The notes under the pieces: generated by a model
What the model saw: only the letters and a program-made list of their open reading frames with translations
The model's database searches: none
What the model was told of the DNA's origin: nothing
In this document: in pieces, positions 52,411-61,184 of the stretch
How positions within the stretch are numbered: the first letter of the stretch is position 1
Layout: each line of letters opens with the position of its first letter
Position numbers and translations under genes: made by a program
Assembly: GCA_017961625.1 (NCBI GenBank)
Contig: JAGCWY010000041.1
Location: forward strand, 54,980-118,979
Source: Ruminococcus sp.
GTDB lineage: Bacteria > Bacillota > Clostridia > Oscillospirales > Ruminococcaceae
Direction of reading: 5' to 3'
DNA length: 64,000 nucleotides

Positions 52411-53319
52411 TTAATAGTCGTCTTCGCTCAGTGATATACTGAGCTTGTTTTCATATTCATCCATGATTTGTGAGAATCCGAAGTTGCCGCATAGATATCC
52501 GCCAGCCTGTGCATCAAGCACATACCAGTTGCCATCTACCTTTACTGCATTGGCACAGTGATCATACCAATTGGATATCAGAGCATATCCACAGTCGAGT
52601 CCTATTCCTTCGCATAGGCTCATAGTTACTGCTGACAGATAAGTGCAGGCGTTGTCATCGCTGTAATTTGACGTTACATAGTCAAATACAGCCTGTGCCT
52701 TACCGTTGTCGCTGCCGTCATTTGGCAGGTTTCTTCCGATATTAACATAGTATTCTTTATCGTGACTGTCGCTGAAATATATAAGCCAATGCTCGGTAAT
52801 GTTCATTTTTTCTGGCTCTGTAGCTTTTTCAGTTGTTAGCTGTGCTTGTGTTGTAACCGGTGGAGCATTAGTGACAACCGGAGTTGTGGTGCGTACAGTT
52901 GTCGTAGTTTTGTTTTCCTTTACCGCAGGCGATGTTTCAGCACTTTTAGGCGAAGTCTGAGCTTTTGTTGTAGTTTGGCTTTCGTTCTTCTGTACCTCTG
53001 TAGCTTTGTTATCTTGTGCGGTCTGAGACTTAGTGTTATCCTTCTTTGGCTGATCATTTGTATTTGCGACTGCTGTTGTTACCTCAGCAGCAGTTTTCTC
53101 AGTTACCGACTGCGAGCTTTTTTCTGCTGTGACCTCGCTCGTAACTGTTACTGCTGAAGTTGTCGTATTAATTGCATCTGAGGCTGTTGCTTCCGCAGAA
53201 TCTTCTGCATTATTACTAACCGTCGTGGTTTCCTCTGCAACATACGGCTTATCTTCTGAGATGTGACCACAGCCTGTAAGTATAGCGGATATGAGTAGGA
53301 GCGATAATATTCGTTTCAT
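52411..53319 (-). CDS. Lipoprotein with transglutaminase-like domain
   Basis: 302 residues. Lipobox at MKRILSLLLISAILTGC (Cys17), then a 150-residue Thr/Lys/Glu-rich spacer that would reach through the cell wall. Residues about 210-300 look like a papain-like/transglutaminase core: FDYVTSNYSDDNACTYLSAV with Cys, YDHCANAVKVDGNWYVLDAQ with His and Asp. It could crosslink or trim surface proteins. It lies directly before the adhesin gene. Catalytic triad by pattern only. Confidence 0.65.
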   Translation of the reverse strand: MKRILSLLLISAILTGCGHISEDKPYVAEETTTVSNNAEDSAEATASDAINTTTSAVTVTSEVTAEKSSQSVTEKTAAEVTTAVANTNDQPKKDNTKSQTAQDNKATEVQKNESQTTTKAQTSPKSAETSPAVKENKTTTTVRTTTPVVTNAPPVTTQAQLTTEKATEPEKMNITEHWLIYFSDSHDKEYYVNIGRNLPNDGSDNGKAQAVFDYVTSNYSDDNACTYLSAVTMSLCEGIGLDCGYALISNWYDHCANAVKVDGNWYVLDAQAGGYLCGNFGFSQIMDEYENKLSISLSEDDY

Positions 53320-53433
53320 GTGGCTGACCTCCTCTTTTTTCTCCTACTATACCACACCGATATACAAAAATCTATACCTAAGAAGTTTTTTCTACCTTTT
53401 CACCTATACGCACCGTCTGAATACCTACAATGT
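53320..53433. other. Short gap before the lipoprotein gene
   Basis: 114 bases, possibly the promoter of the adhesin-sortase operon. A plus-strand frame here is a shadow. No clear structure seen. Confidence 0.4.
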
Positions 53434-53796
53434 TCACATAGACATTTCGGGTTCAGGCTCGTCGAGCTCCTCACATTCTTCCTCGTCCTCGGGAATATCC
53501 TGAATCTCAATACCTTCGTCCTGAGTCTGAGAAAGTGATTCGTCGTACTTGTCAAGTACAGCCTGAGTTAAAGCCTCTCGTGCTCCCTTGGTAATAGGAT
53601 GGAAGGTATCACGATACTTTGTCTCACCATTGGATGTGTACGATGTTGAAGGCATAGAGATGAAGAGTCCCTTTTCGCCGTCGCACACCTTAACGCCGTG
53701 AACTGCGAAGTAGCCGTCCAGTGTTACGCTTGCAAATGCCTTAATGGATGAATCAGGCTTGTCGATGATTTTTGTGATCTTTGCGTTTACTCTCAT
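53434..53796 (-). CDS. SpoVG-domain protein with acidic GM-type tail
   Basis: 120 residues. Residues 1-82 form a SpoVG domain: MRVNAKITKIIDKPDSSIKA, SVTLDGYFAVHGVKVCDGEKG, FISMPSTSY and FHPITKGAREALTQAVLDKY. SpoVG binds RNA/DNA in Firmicutes. Residues 83-120 are an appended acidic extension (PEDEEECEELDEPEPEMSM), absent from ordinary SpoVG proteins of about 95 residues. This shows that the tail is a separate module added to a known domain. Confidence 0.9.
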   Translation of the reverse strand: MRVNAKITKIIDKPDSSIKAFASVTLDGYFAVHGVKVCDGEKGLFISMPSTSYTSNGETKYRDTFHPITKGAREALTQAVLDKYDESLSQTQDEGIEIQDIPEDEEECEELDEPEPEMSM

Positions 53797-53820
53797 AAAT
53801 GTTCACCTTTCCTTTCATTT

Positions 53821-55206
53821 TTAGAAACATATCATTGTCATTCCGATGTCCTGTTCGGGAGCAATTTCCACCACGGACTGCGGAAACATCTGTATATACT
53901 TATCTACCTGCTCGTCGGTCAGAGTGCAGGAGTCACGCTCTCCCTCGTCGTTATAACCGTCGCCGCAGATAAAACAAGTACCGTGTATCAGGGTGTTGCC
54001 TATGACTCTGTTCGGAGCAGAGTCATTAAGTAAGAATTCTTCATTGCACCAGCAGATTGCGTCACCGTTTTCCTCAAAATATACAGGCTCGATAAGACCG
54101 CCGACTACGCTCTGCATAGCATCGATATCCCTGCGTATCTCAGCCTTATATGGAGGTCTGTCGTTTTCAAGTATCACGACCTTCATTATATCATTCTTAT
54201 CAGTCAGTGAAACATCAAAGTCATCAAGCCTCTTGAATCCAATGCTGTCCACAAAATAGAAGCCTCTGTCCTTACCATCGCATATCTCCACAACATCACT
54301 CACCGACATGGAATGTCCGCAGAAACCAAGCGGAGGTTTTCCGGTATTGCACTGCATGAAGAGTTCTTCAAGGTTCTGAGCATAAGCTCTTCCTCCATAT
54401 ACCTGCTGATAAATGCATGGATCTACGCCGCCTTTGCTCATAGTAAAGTCGTAGTCCCTGAATTCAAGATCCTTCATGTCCTTTTCAGAGTTGATCTGAA
54501 ATACTCTGATATTCATCTTCGGAGCCGATATTGCTTCAAGTCGCTTTGATGCCCATTCAGGGAGCTTTTCTGTATCAGCTATACCTATGAAGTCACCTCT
54601 GCCAAAGTGTGTTCTCTCACCGTCGGCAAGAAAAGTTCCGAAAACCTTCCTACCGAGCTTGGACGGATCACAGCCGAAGCCGTCTTCTGCATAGAAATAC
54701 TGTAATGCAGGTTTTCTTGCTTCATCCTTGAGTATCTCAGGGCGGAGTATAAGCAGCTTATTCGTATAGTCCTCCTTATAGCTGTCCTTAAGGCATTCCT
54801 CTGAACTCAGAAGCCCCAGAGCCTCATATTCAACTCTCACACTGTCGATAAAGCCGTTAAGCACTGCAGGATGCGACTGCACTGCATACTCATCAAACTC
54901 ATATTTTTCAAGGTGTGACGGGATAATGGTTCGAGCCCAGCCCTTGTTGATATTTGAGAATCTGCCGTCGAAGCTTTTGTTCTTGACAGTAGCTGCAAGC
55001 ACCCACATTGTACGGTCATAGCCATACTCCGAGAAGATGTCCTGTACACAGGAAGTATCAAGGTGCATACCGTCGAAATGAGTGCGTATTGCTTCTTCGA
55101 TAGCCTCCTTACATTTGATGTTCTCCCTCTTACTTTCCTGATACTCTTTAAGCTCATTTTCGTATTTTGCGGTTTCCCAAGAATACTTGTATATATATCC
55201 TTTCAA
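53821..55206 (-). CDS. DUF3849-YodL-DUF3846-like composite protein with GM-type tail
   Basis: 461 residues of three stacked domains. Residues 1-130 resemble DUF3849 (TMWVLAATVKNKSFDGRFSN, RTIIPSHLEKYEF). A YodL-like domain spans about 230-335 (RVFQINSEKDMKDLEFRDYD, YQQVYGG, NTGKPPLGFCGHSMSVSDVV). DUF3846 follows at about 340-440 (KVVILENDRPPYKAEIRRDI, NTLIHGTCFICGDGYNDEGE). Such fusions are polyvalent proteins, thought to be delivered with phage or conjugative DNA. The end is EQDIGMTMICF, a GM-type tail followed by three residues. Confidence 0.8.
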   Translation of the reverse strand: MKGYIYKYSWETAKYENELKEYQESKRENIKCKEAIEEAIRTHFDGMHLDTSCVQDIFSEYGYDRTMWVLAATVKNKSFDGRFSNINKGWARTIIPSHLEKYEFDEYAVQSHPAVLNGFIDSVRVEYEALGLLSSEECLKDSYKEDYTNKLLILRPEILKDEARKPALQYFYAEDGFGCDPSKLGRKVFGTFLADGERTHFGRGDFIGIADTEKLPEWASKRLEAISAPKMNIRVFQINSEKDMKDLEFRDYDFTMSKGGVDPCIYQQVYGGRAYAQNLEELFMQCNTGKPPLGFCGHSMSVSDVVEICDGKDRGFYFVDSIGFKRLDDFDVSLTDKNDIMKVVILENDRPPYKAEIRRDIDAMQSVVGGLIEPVYFEENGDAICWCNEEFLLNDSAPNRVIGNTLIHGTCFICGDGYNDEGERDSCTLTDEQVDKYIQMFPQSVVEIAPEQDIGMTMICF

Positions 55207-55207
55207 A

Positions 55208-55474
55208 TCACATCATCTCCTCATCACAGTAATTGAAGAGTGGACAATCATCACAGTTTTTATAGTTTCTGCATATCGCCTCTATCTCGTCCTCGGTAAG
55301 TGGTCTGCCGCCGTATTCTTCCTCCTCATCCTCCGGAATAGTTACCGATAAGCAGGCGTTACCGTTTACGCAGGAGAGCTCGACTTCCGCAGGTATCCCT
55401 TCACTGGTGAACAGCCCGGTATACGTTGTTTTACCGTTAGTCATTACAGTCTGTGTTGATATTACTCTTTTCAT
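55208..55474 (-). CDS. Small Cys-cluster protein
   Basis: 88 residues. A beta-type first half (VMTNGKTTYTGLFTSEGIPA) and a C-terminal Cys cluster, CRNYKNCDDCPLFNYC, that may bind zinc. It ends DEEMM, weakly like the tail. Overlaps the adenine methylase by four bases and is two bases from the next gene, so it is part of the operon. No family recognised. Confidence 0.6.
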   Translation of the reverse strand: MKRVISTQTVMTNGKTTYTGLFTSEGIPAEVELSCVNGNACLSVTIPEDEEEEYGGRPLTEDEIEAICRNYKNCDDCPLFNYCDEEMM

Positions 55475-56514
55475 ATTATTAATCTCCCTTCTTCAGTCAA
55501 GGTTCCGGTCAGGTCAAAGAAAGATGCCTGTCCGTCACCGTTATATAGCTCAAAAATATCGAAGTTTGCGATGATAAACTCATCGTATGTCGCTCCAGCT
55601 TCATTATGGAGCACCATACTGTGAGGTCTGGTTATTCTCATCTTGTACCAGATATCCTCGCAGTACAGCTGATCTATGAAATCACATTCATTGTACGATA
55701 GTATAACTTTTCCCTTGCACTCAAGTAATACATCATGCAGCGCTCGGTGCTTTGCATCTCCGAACAGCGGAACTCCGCTGTAGCATTTCTCCGCCATATA
55801 GTATGGCGGATCACAGTAGAATATAGTTGTGGGGCTGTCATGAAGCCTTATTATGTCAATACAATCCCTGTTGTCTACTGCCAGATACTGAAATGCTCTT
55901 GATGCTTCATTGATAAGACGTATCGCTGTTTCAGCGTTGATACCCTTGCAAGCCCAGCTTTTTCCCGTAGCTGAAAAGCTGCATTTCATAAGAATGAGGA
56001 ACATGAGAGCATCTAAAAGTTCGGGATCGTTTTCCTTATCCCTGTATATATCCCACGCTCTCTGAACAGTCATCCAGGTATGCTGCCTGTCCTGAATATC
56101 TGCTGCTTTATTAAGCATTTTAAGGGATGAGTCATAGAAATCGCCGAATGTGTCTGATTTATAAAAAACAAGACAGCAAGCATTGAATTGATCACGTATA
56201 TTCGCAAATATACGTTGTTCGATCTCATCTATCAGCTTGCTGTCTTTTCCGAATGCACCTGCGAATGCATTTACAAGATCTCTGCACCGAGTCTTGATGA
56301 TAGTATAGAAGTTTGTCAGGTGCTGGTTATAGTCGTTATATATCTGAATAGGTGCGTACTTTCCTGAAAGCGATACCGAGCCTCCGCCGCCGAATACATC
56401 CACGAATTTGTTCTGCCCTTCGGGGATTATCCGCTTTATTACGGGAAGAAGTATCGTTTTACCGCCGATCCACGGTATCGGAGGTTCGCACCCTGTGGTT
56501 ATAATGCCTCCCAT
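55471..56514 (-). CDS. DNA adenine methyltransferase, D12/Dam class
   Basis: 347 residues. PPIPWIGGKTILLPVIKRII at 11-30, FVDVFGGGGSVSLS at 37-50 (AdoMet loop) and the catalytic DPPYY at 235-239. It transfers methyl to the N6 of adenine at an unknown target. No restriction partner is nearby, so its likely job is protecting element DNA. There is no acidic tail (ends EEGRLII), unlike its neighbours. Confidence 0.92.
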   Translation of the reverse strand: MGGIITTGCEPPIPWIGGKTILLPVIKRIIPEGQNKFVDVFGGGGSVSLSGKYAPIQIYNDYNQHLTNFYTIIKTRCRDLVNAFAGAFGKDSKLIDEIEQRIFANIRDQFNACCLVFYKSDTFGDFYDSSLKMLNKAADIQDRQHTWMTVQRAWDIYRDKENDPELLDALMFLILMKCSFSATGKSWACKGINAETAIRLINEASRAFQYLAVDNRDCIDIIRLHDSPTTIFYCDPPYYMAEKCYSGVPLFGDAKHRALHDVLLECKGKVILSYNECDFIDQLYCEDIWYKMRITRPHSMVLHNEAGATYDEFIIANFDIFELYNGDGQASFFDLTGTLTEEGRLII

Positions 56515-56531
56515 TGTACTCCTTTCCGGAG

Positions 56532-57527
56532 TTAACTCATCGTTACCTCCATTTCTTCGTCCTCACTTTCTTCCGGTTCATCATAAACTGACGTAACATT
56601 GACATATTCTCCAAATATGGAGAGTGCCTTCCTGTAGTCTCCCGATGACATGATGCGGTCGCACATCTCTTTAGCCTGTTCAGCCATGCCGTTCCTCTTG
56701 AGAGTTTTTGATGCTATTCCCATAAGGTTAAAGATATTCCCGTCTTCACCGACCAGCGGACAATCCGGCTTTTTCTGCTCCTGTGCAGGCTTTTCTTCAA
56801 TGAAACCGCCAAGCCTGTTCGGTACATAGTCTGAAAGCCATGTGCCGCCGAACTGCTCATGTGTCTGTAAACGCCACATTGCAAGCTTTCCGATATCAAG
56901 CTCCACATCTTCAAACGGAAACATGATATTAGTAAGTCCTTCGTTCTCAAAAACATATAGTTTATCAAACGGAGATCTCAGTATATCGGCGTCGGCAAGA
57001 GTTGAGTTAATGCCGTCAGCCCATTCCTGCATATCACCGCCACAGCCCTGAAGTATGAGACCTTCCTTATTGTTCATCTTACGCAGGTCTTCAGCTGCGA
57101 TTTTTATTATCTCGGCTTCGGGGAGCTCATAGCAGTTCTGCATACTCATCTTCTCGGTATCACACTTCTCAAAGGCAATATTTCTCAGCGAACTATGGGT
57201 AAATACAGCAGATCTCAGATCACATTTATCGAATGTTACTTCTCTGAACGCCGCTTCTTCTGCTGTGAACATCGTGCAGTCACAGCCACTGAACTTCACA
57301 TTACTAAGCTCGGCAAAGCACATTCCTGTATCTGCCATATTGCAGAGCCTGAATTCGCAGTTTCTGAACACTGCATTGTTGAACTGCTTATTATTGAAGG
57401 ATAACCTTTCAAAGGAGCAATTCTCAAAAACAGCCTGTTTTCCGCCGTCCTCACCTTCGATATACTTATTATGCAATATGCAGGCGTTATCAATTTCTTC
57501 CTGCGTTACTTTTCTTTTCTCGTCCAT
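56532..57527 (-). CDS. Pentapeptide-repeat protein with GM-type tail
   Basis: 331 residues. Residues 30-135 are pentapeptide repeats: FENCSFERLSFNNKQFNNAV, FRNCEFRLCN, VTFDKCDLRSAVFTHSSLRN. These form a right-handed beta-helix that mimics DNA; related proteins shield gyrase. The second half is helical with EFGGTWLSDYVPNRLG-like DUF blocks. It ends EPEESEDEEMEVTMS, a degenerate tail (Met-Glu-Val-Thr-Met). A DNA-mimic delivered to the recipient would fit anti-restriction. Confidence 0.75.
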   Translation of the reverse strand: MDEKRKVTQEEIDNACILHNKYIEGEDGGKQAVFENCSFERLSFNNKQFNNAVFRNCEFRLCNMADTGMCFAELSNVKFSGCDCTMFTAEEAAFREVTFDKCDLRSAVFTHSSLRNIAFEKCDTEKMSMQNCYELPEAEIIKIAAEDLRKMNNKEGLILQGCGGDMQEWADGINSTLADADILRSPFDKLYVFENEGLTNIMFPFEDVELDIGKLAMWRLQTHEQFGGTWLSDYVPNRLGGFIEEKPAQEQKKPDCPLVGEDGNIFNLMGIASKTLKRNGMAEQAKEMCDRIMSSGDYRKALSIFGEYVNVTSVYDEPEESEDEEMEVTMS

Positions 57528-57528
57528 A

Positions 57529-58644
57529 TCACACCTCCGACATTCCCATACTCAGCTCCTCGGTCTGCTCTGGAGAGTACTCCCTGAACATATACAGGGA
57601 CATATTTTCGCCGAGGAAGTTCGGACTGCTGTTCTCGTTCAGCTCGATACAGCCTTTTTCGCCGAGGGCTACAGGTTCCTTCGTAATAATAGAGCCTGCA
57701 TGATTAACAAGAACGCTTTTCTCAATAGCACAGAAGTCACCGTTATCGCCGCTTCTGAGATGATAGCAGTACATTCCTTTCGGGATATCTGCATCTGTAA
57801 TGCGTTTATTGGTGAATAAGGCGGTCTGATCTGCGATCTCCACAAGCTCATACTCATCATCGCCTTCGATGTAAATATATTCAGTTTCACTTGCATTAAG
57901 GTAAAGGGCGTAGTCTTCCTCGAGGCTTACATCCATAACACGGGCTGCAAATTCAAGGCATTCCTTCTGACTTTCAGGAAAGTATTCCTCTATGCGCTCG
58001 CCGCCATAATAGACGTAACGCCCGCAGTTACTGCCGATATCCTCATCAGCCCACTCATGCTCAAACTTGATATCCGGGTACATCTCCGACAGTTTCTGGA
58101 GTATAGGGTGTGGTGCCGCCCATGCAGTAAGGAATTTCAGCTTACTGTCTTCCATTTCGACTCCGTTGTCATAACCATAGGCGTTCCACTTTGTTCCCCA
58201 ATTTCCGACAGCCCAATCGTACCACGTTGAAACTCCGTACTTCAATACATTGGAAACGTATTTTTCGCCTTTCTCTGCAAGATACTGTAAGCTCTCACGA
58301 TACCTGTCCTCTGAAAGGTTTATAGCTTCTTTTTCGGGCATCATCATATCGATTTTTTTTGAAGAAGAAGGCAGTTTCTTGAGCATTTCACGGAATTCAT
58401 CAGCTCCTATTTTCTTGACTCCTGAGAATTCTTCATTTATCGGGTTAATAGCGGAAAGATATACTGCAATAGCATCGCTTTCGATAGAACCGCTTGTCAG
58501 ATGCAAGGCTTCGGGCATAGGCAGTATCTTATTAAAATCTACTGAGCCTATACCAACCTCATCGTTCTTGATCTGCTCAAGCATAGCCTTTAGCCGGCTT
58601 TCATCACCTGACAGGGTGATTACACTTGTTACATGATTAGGCAC
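57529..58644 (-). CDS. YubB/Api92-like protein with LPD28-like domain and GM-type tail
   Basis: 371 residues. The N-terminus MPNHVTSVITLSGDESRLKA is the ferredoxin-like start of YubB/Api92 proteins, and TWYDWAVGNWGTKWNAYGYD around 140-160 is its hallmark. Residues about 250-355 (YLNASETEYIYIEGDDEYEL, YCYHLRSGDNGDFCAIEKSV) resemble the LPD28 domain of polyvalent proteins. The end SPEQTEELSMGMSEV is a shared tail. It overlaps the antirepressor by eight bases. Role unknown. Confidence 0.75.
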   Translation of the reverse strand: MPNHVTSVITLSGDESRLKAMLEQIKNDEVGIGSVDFNKILPMPEALHLTSGSIESDAIAVYLSAINPINEEFSGVKKIGADEFREMLKKLPSSSKKIDMMMPEKEAINLSEDRYRESLQYLAEKGEKYVSNVLKYGVSTWYDWAVGNWGTKWNAYGYDNGVEMEDSKLKFLTAWAAPHPILQKLSEMYPDIKFEHEWADEDIGSNCGRYVYYGGERIEEYFPESQKECLEFAARVMDVSLEEDYALYLNASETEYIYIEGDDEYELVEIADQTALFTNKRITDADIPKGMYCYHLRSGDNGDFCAIEKSVLVNHAGSIITKEPVALGEKGCIELNENSSPNFLGENMSLYMFREYSPEQTEELSMGMSEV

Positions 58645-59404
58645 TCATAACACCTCCGTATTCTCTCATAAGCCTTGACAAGATGTACTGCTGTCCCTTG
58701 CCTGTGACAAAAGTCTGCTGATACGTCCTTGTCTGACCGTTGCACTCATATACGGACTCCTTCACACGAAAGTATCCATTATCGATGTACTCCTGGTAGG
58801 GGATATTACCGCCCATGAGTATCCCGCGAGCTCTCAGCCAAGCGAACAGTCTGTTGCGTCCGATGCGGATACCGTGATCCGCGCAGAGCTTTGCCATTTT
58901 ATTAACATCAATGAGATTGGTGCTATCGCTGACATGGTCTGCGAACTTAACCTTTGGCTCGTCCTTACGGATACGCTCATTGAGTTGATTGATAACTCTG
59001 CACTGAATACGGAAGAGCTGCTTTATAGGCTCATCCGCGAAGGGAAGGTATGTCTCCACGAACACGTCCTCATTCGCAACATAGCCGCCGGTCTTCCTTA
59101 TCATCGGCAGTACCTCTGATGTCACCCAGCGTTTGAACTTCTTGGCTGTGGGAAGTTTGCTTGAGAGGACTAGACTATATAGGCCTGATTCGTTTATAAC
59201 TATTGTTTCTCTGCGCTGATTTCCGTCATAGATCATTATCTTCTGCCTATCATCAGCATCAACATGTCTGTTTATATCTCGACTACCGTTTCGGTACTCC
59301 AGAATATCAGCTACATCCTTACCGACGAGCCACGGCTCGCCGTCAATGCATACTGTTCTTACTGAGCCAAACTCGGGATTATTAAATATCATGATTTCAT
59401 TCAT
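58637..59404 (-). CDS. BRO-N/ANT phage-type antirepressor
   Basis: 255 residues. BRO-N domain at 1-110: IFNNPEFGSVRTVCIDGEPW, LVGKDVADILEYRNGSRDIN, SGLYSLVLSSKLPTAKKFKR, WVTSEVLPMIRKTGGYV. The C-terminal ANT/KilA-C-like domain follows at 160-250 (MAKLCADHGIRIGRNRLFAW, TFVTGKGQQYILSRL). Antirepressors lift prophage or element repression. Ends GGVMSA, without the acidic tail. Overlaps both neighbours. Confidence 0.9.
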   Translation of the reverse strand: MNEIMIFNNPEFGSVRTVCIDGEPWLVGKDVADILEYRNGSRDINRHVDADDRQKIMIYDGNQRRETIVINESGLYSLVLSSKLPTAKKFKRWVTSEVLPMIRKTGGYVANEDVFVETYLPFADEPIKQLFRIQCRVINQLNERIRKDEPKVKFADHVSDSTNLIDVNKMAKLCADHGIRIGRNRLFAWLRARGILMGGNIPYQEYIDNGYFRVKESVYECNGQTRTYQQTFVTGKGQQYILSRLMREYGGVMSA

Positions 59405-60674
59405 TTTTGTTTACCTCCACATCAATTTCCTTTATAAATCTTGCCAGAGCTTCTATGACATTTACTGTCACTGCATTTCCGGCTTGTTTGTACAGCTGTG
59501 CATTGGATATCCCTGCTGCTTTCACATTATTGAACTGTTCGTCTGTAAATCCCTGCAATCGCCAGCATTCAAGCGGCATGAGCTTTCTTATCAACCCGTT
59601 GTACATAACGCCGTTCCTGTCAGTTACTGTAATAGTAAACATAGGCTCGTCCGGAGTTTTGAAGCGTCTGCCTTGCTGCCGTAAATTCTCTTTTGCAGGA
59701 GTCAGCACAGGTATAGGCTTATCCATGAAGAGAGCGGCCGATTTTTCACCTTTATGATGCCCGATACCGTTATCCTGTCTTGCAGTAATACACCTTGCAA
59801 GATCAGTAATTGCAGGCTCTGGATTCATATCGATGCATTTTACGGAATAGAAACCCTGTGTTGCCGATGGCGTTACCGTGTGAGCTATGTCATGTCCGAC
59901 ACGTCCTCTGCGGCTGTTCATATCCGCATATGCAAGGTCAATGCTGTCGCCGGGGACAGCTATCTGATATCCTGATTTCGTAAGTGATTTAATCGGGAGT
60001 CCAAGTATCTCATACAAACCTGACTTTCCGCCGAAACCGCCTGCAGTTCCTGTAAGCGTTATGCTCAGTCCTTCAGGTGAGTAGACCCTGCATCCTTCTT
60101 TTCCTGGTATGCGCTGGATAAGAGTTTTTGGATTTGCTTCTGTGAAAGACAGTATTCTTCCGGCACGGTCGGTTCTAAGAAATCCGATAATGAACACTCT
60201 TTTTCTGGCTTGGGCGATGCCAAAATCCGCGCTGTTAAGCACCTGCCATGCGACATCGTACCCCAATTCATCCAACGCAGTGAGTATGGCCGCAAATGTC
60301 CTGCCTTCGTCATGCGATAACAGCCCGGGAACGTTTTCAAGCAGCAGATAGCGAGGTCTCTTAACGGCAGCGATCCGAGCAATTTCAAAGAACATGGTTC
60401 CTCGGGCGTCTTCAAATCCTCGCCGCTTTCCAGCGATTGAAAAGCTCTGGCAAGGGAATCCTCCGCAAATAAGGTCGATATCCGGCAATTCTTCGGGGAT
60501 GATCTTTCTTGCGTCATCGAAATATTCCTCCTTTGATGTGTCGTAAAGTGCTTCATACGCCTGTTTAGCGTATTTATCGATCTCGCAGTAACCGACACAC
60601 TCAAAGCCACCGACTCGTTCAAGGCCTGAGCGGAAACCGCCGATACCTGCGAACATATCTAAATATCGTATCAA
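59397..60674 (-). CDS. dcm: DNA cytosine-5 methyltransferase
   Basis: 425 residues, TTG start at 60674 after AAGGTGAA. Family motifs: MFAGIGGFRSGLE at 7-19, GGFPCQSFSIAGKRRG at 71-86 with catalytic Cys75, LLENVPGLL at 111-119, and DFGIAQARKRVFIIGF near 148-163. The target-recognition region is about 190-330 and QAGNAVTVNVIEALARF closes the fold. No cognate restriction gene. With the adenine methylase it would modify element DNA on two bases, against restriction in the recipient. Confidence 0.95.
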   Translation of the reverse strand: MIRYLDMFAGIGGFRSGLERVGGFECVGYCEIDKYAKQAYEALYDTSKEEYFDDARKIIPEELPDIDLICGGFPCQSFSIAGKRRGFEDARGTMFFEIARIAAVKRPRYLLLENVPGLLSHDEGRTFAAILTALDELGYDVAWQVLNSADFGIAQARKRVFIIGFLRTDRAGRILSFTEANPKTLIQRIPGKEGCRVYSPEGLSITLTGTAGGFGGKSGLYEILGLPIKSLTKSGYQIAVPGDSIDLAYADMNSRRGRVGHDIAHTVTPSATQGFYSVKCIDMNPEPAITDLARCITARQDNGIGHHKGEKSAALFMDKPIPVLTPAKENLRQQGRRFKTPDEPMFTITVTDRNGVMYNGLIRKLMPLECWRLQGFTDEQFNNVKAAGISNAQLYKQAGNAVTVNVIEALARFIKEIDVEVNKNE

Positions 60675-60794
60675 TGTTATAGTTCACCTTCTTTGTTTTT
60701 TCGATTTCTTTTCTCTGATAGCTTTCGTTGTTCAATAGACTCACACCTTCCATATAAAAATTACAGCCGTCTGTTTTTTAGACAGCTGTATGTA

Positions 60795-60852
60795 AAACAA
60801 AAAAAAGACCGCCGATAGCGGTCCTGTTACGGACGCACTACCGGCGGTCTTG
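60795..60852 (-). terminator. Terminator with alternative pairing before the methyltransferase operon
   Basis: On the minus strand AAGACCGCCGGTAG pairs with CTATCGGCGGTCTT (one mismatch) and is followed by eight T. Within it, GACCGCTATCGGCGGTC can form a second, exclusive hairpin, a layout also used in attenuators. A third hairpin, TACAGCTGTCT with AGACGGCTGTA, lies just beyond (60762-60790). Confidence 0.75.
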
Positions 60853-60887
60853 GATATTAGTATTATATATACAATAGTATTCAGTTG

Positions 60888-61133
60888 TTATTCGGCAGGA
60901 GACATGAAACTCTCAATTACTGCCATGATCTCATCAAGACGTTTTTCTCCAATGCCGTTGATCTTGCTGATTTTCTCACGAAGGCTCTCAAACTCGATAG
61001 CTCCATGCTCAACACTTTTTGCACCTTTATCATATATATCAGCAAGTACCTTCTGCATTTGCTCACGGTTCATCGCCTTCAATTCCTTATACATCGATCT
61101 TGGTAATTCAAAACCTTGTTCTTCTTTTTCCAT
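60888..61133 (-). CDS. Small helix-hairpin-helix protein
   Basis: 81 residues, ATG at 61133 after AAGAGGAATCA. Mostly helical, with an HhH-like motif ISKINGIGEKRLDEIMAVIE near residues 54-73, which typically binds DNA backbone. It ends MSPAE without the tail. It is the last gene before a strong terminator. Confidence 0.6.
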   Translation of the reverse strand: MEKEEQGFELPRSMYKELKAMNREQMQKVLADIYDKGAKSVEHGAIEFESLREKISKINGIGEKRLDEIMAVIESFMSPAE

Positions 61134-61184
61134 TATGATTCCTCTTTCTGCATTTGTCGTTAATTAATTATATCATATACGGCA

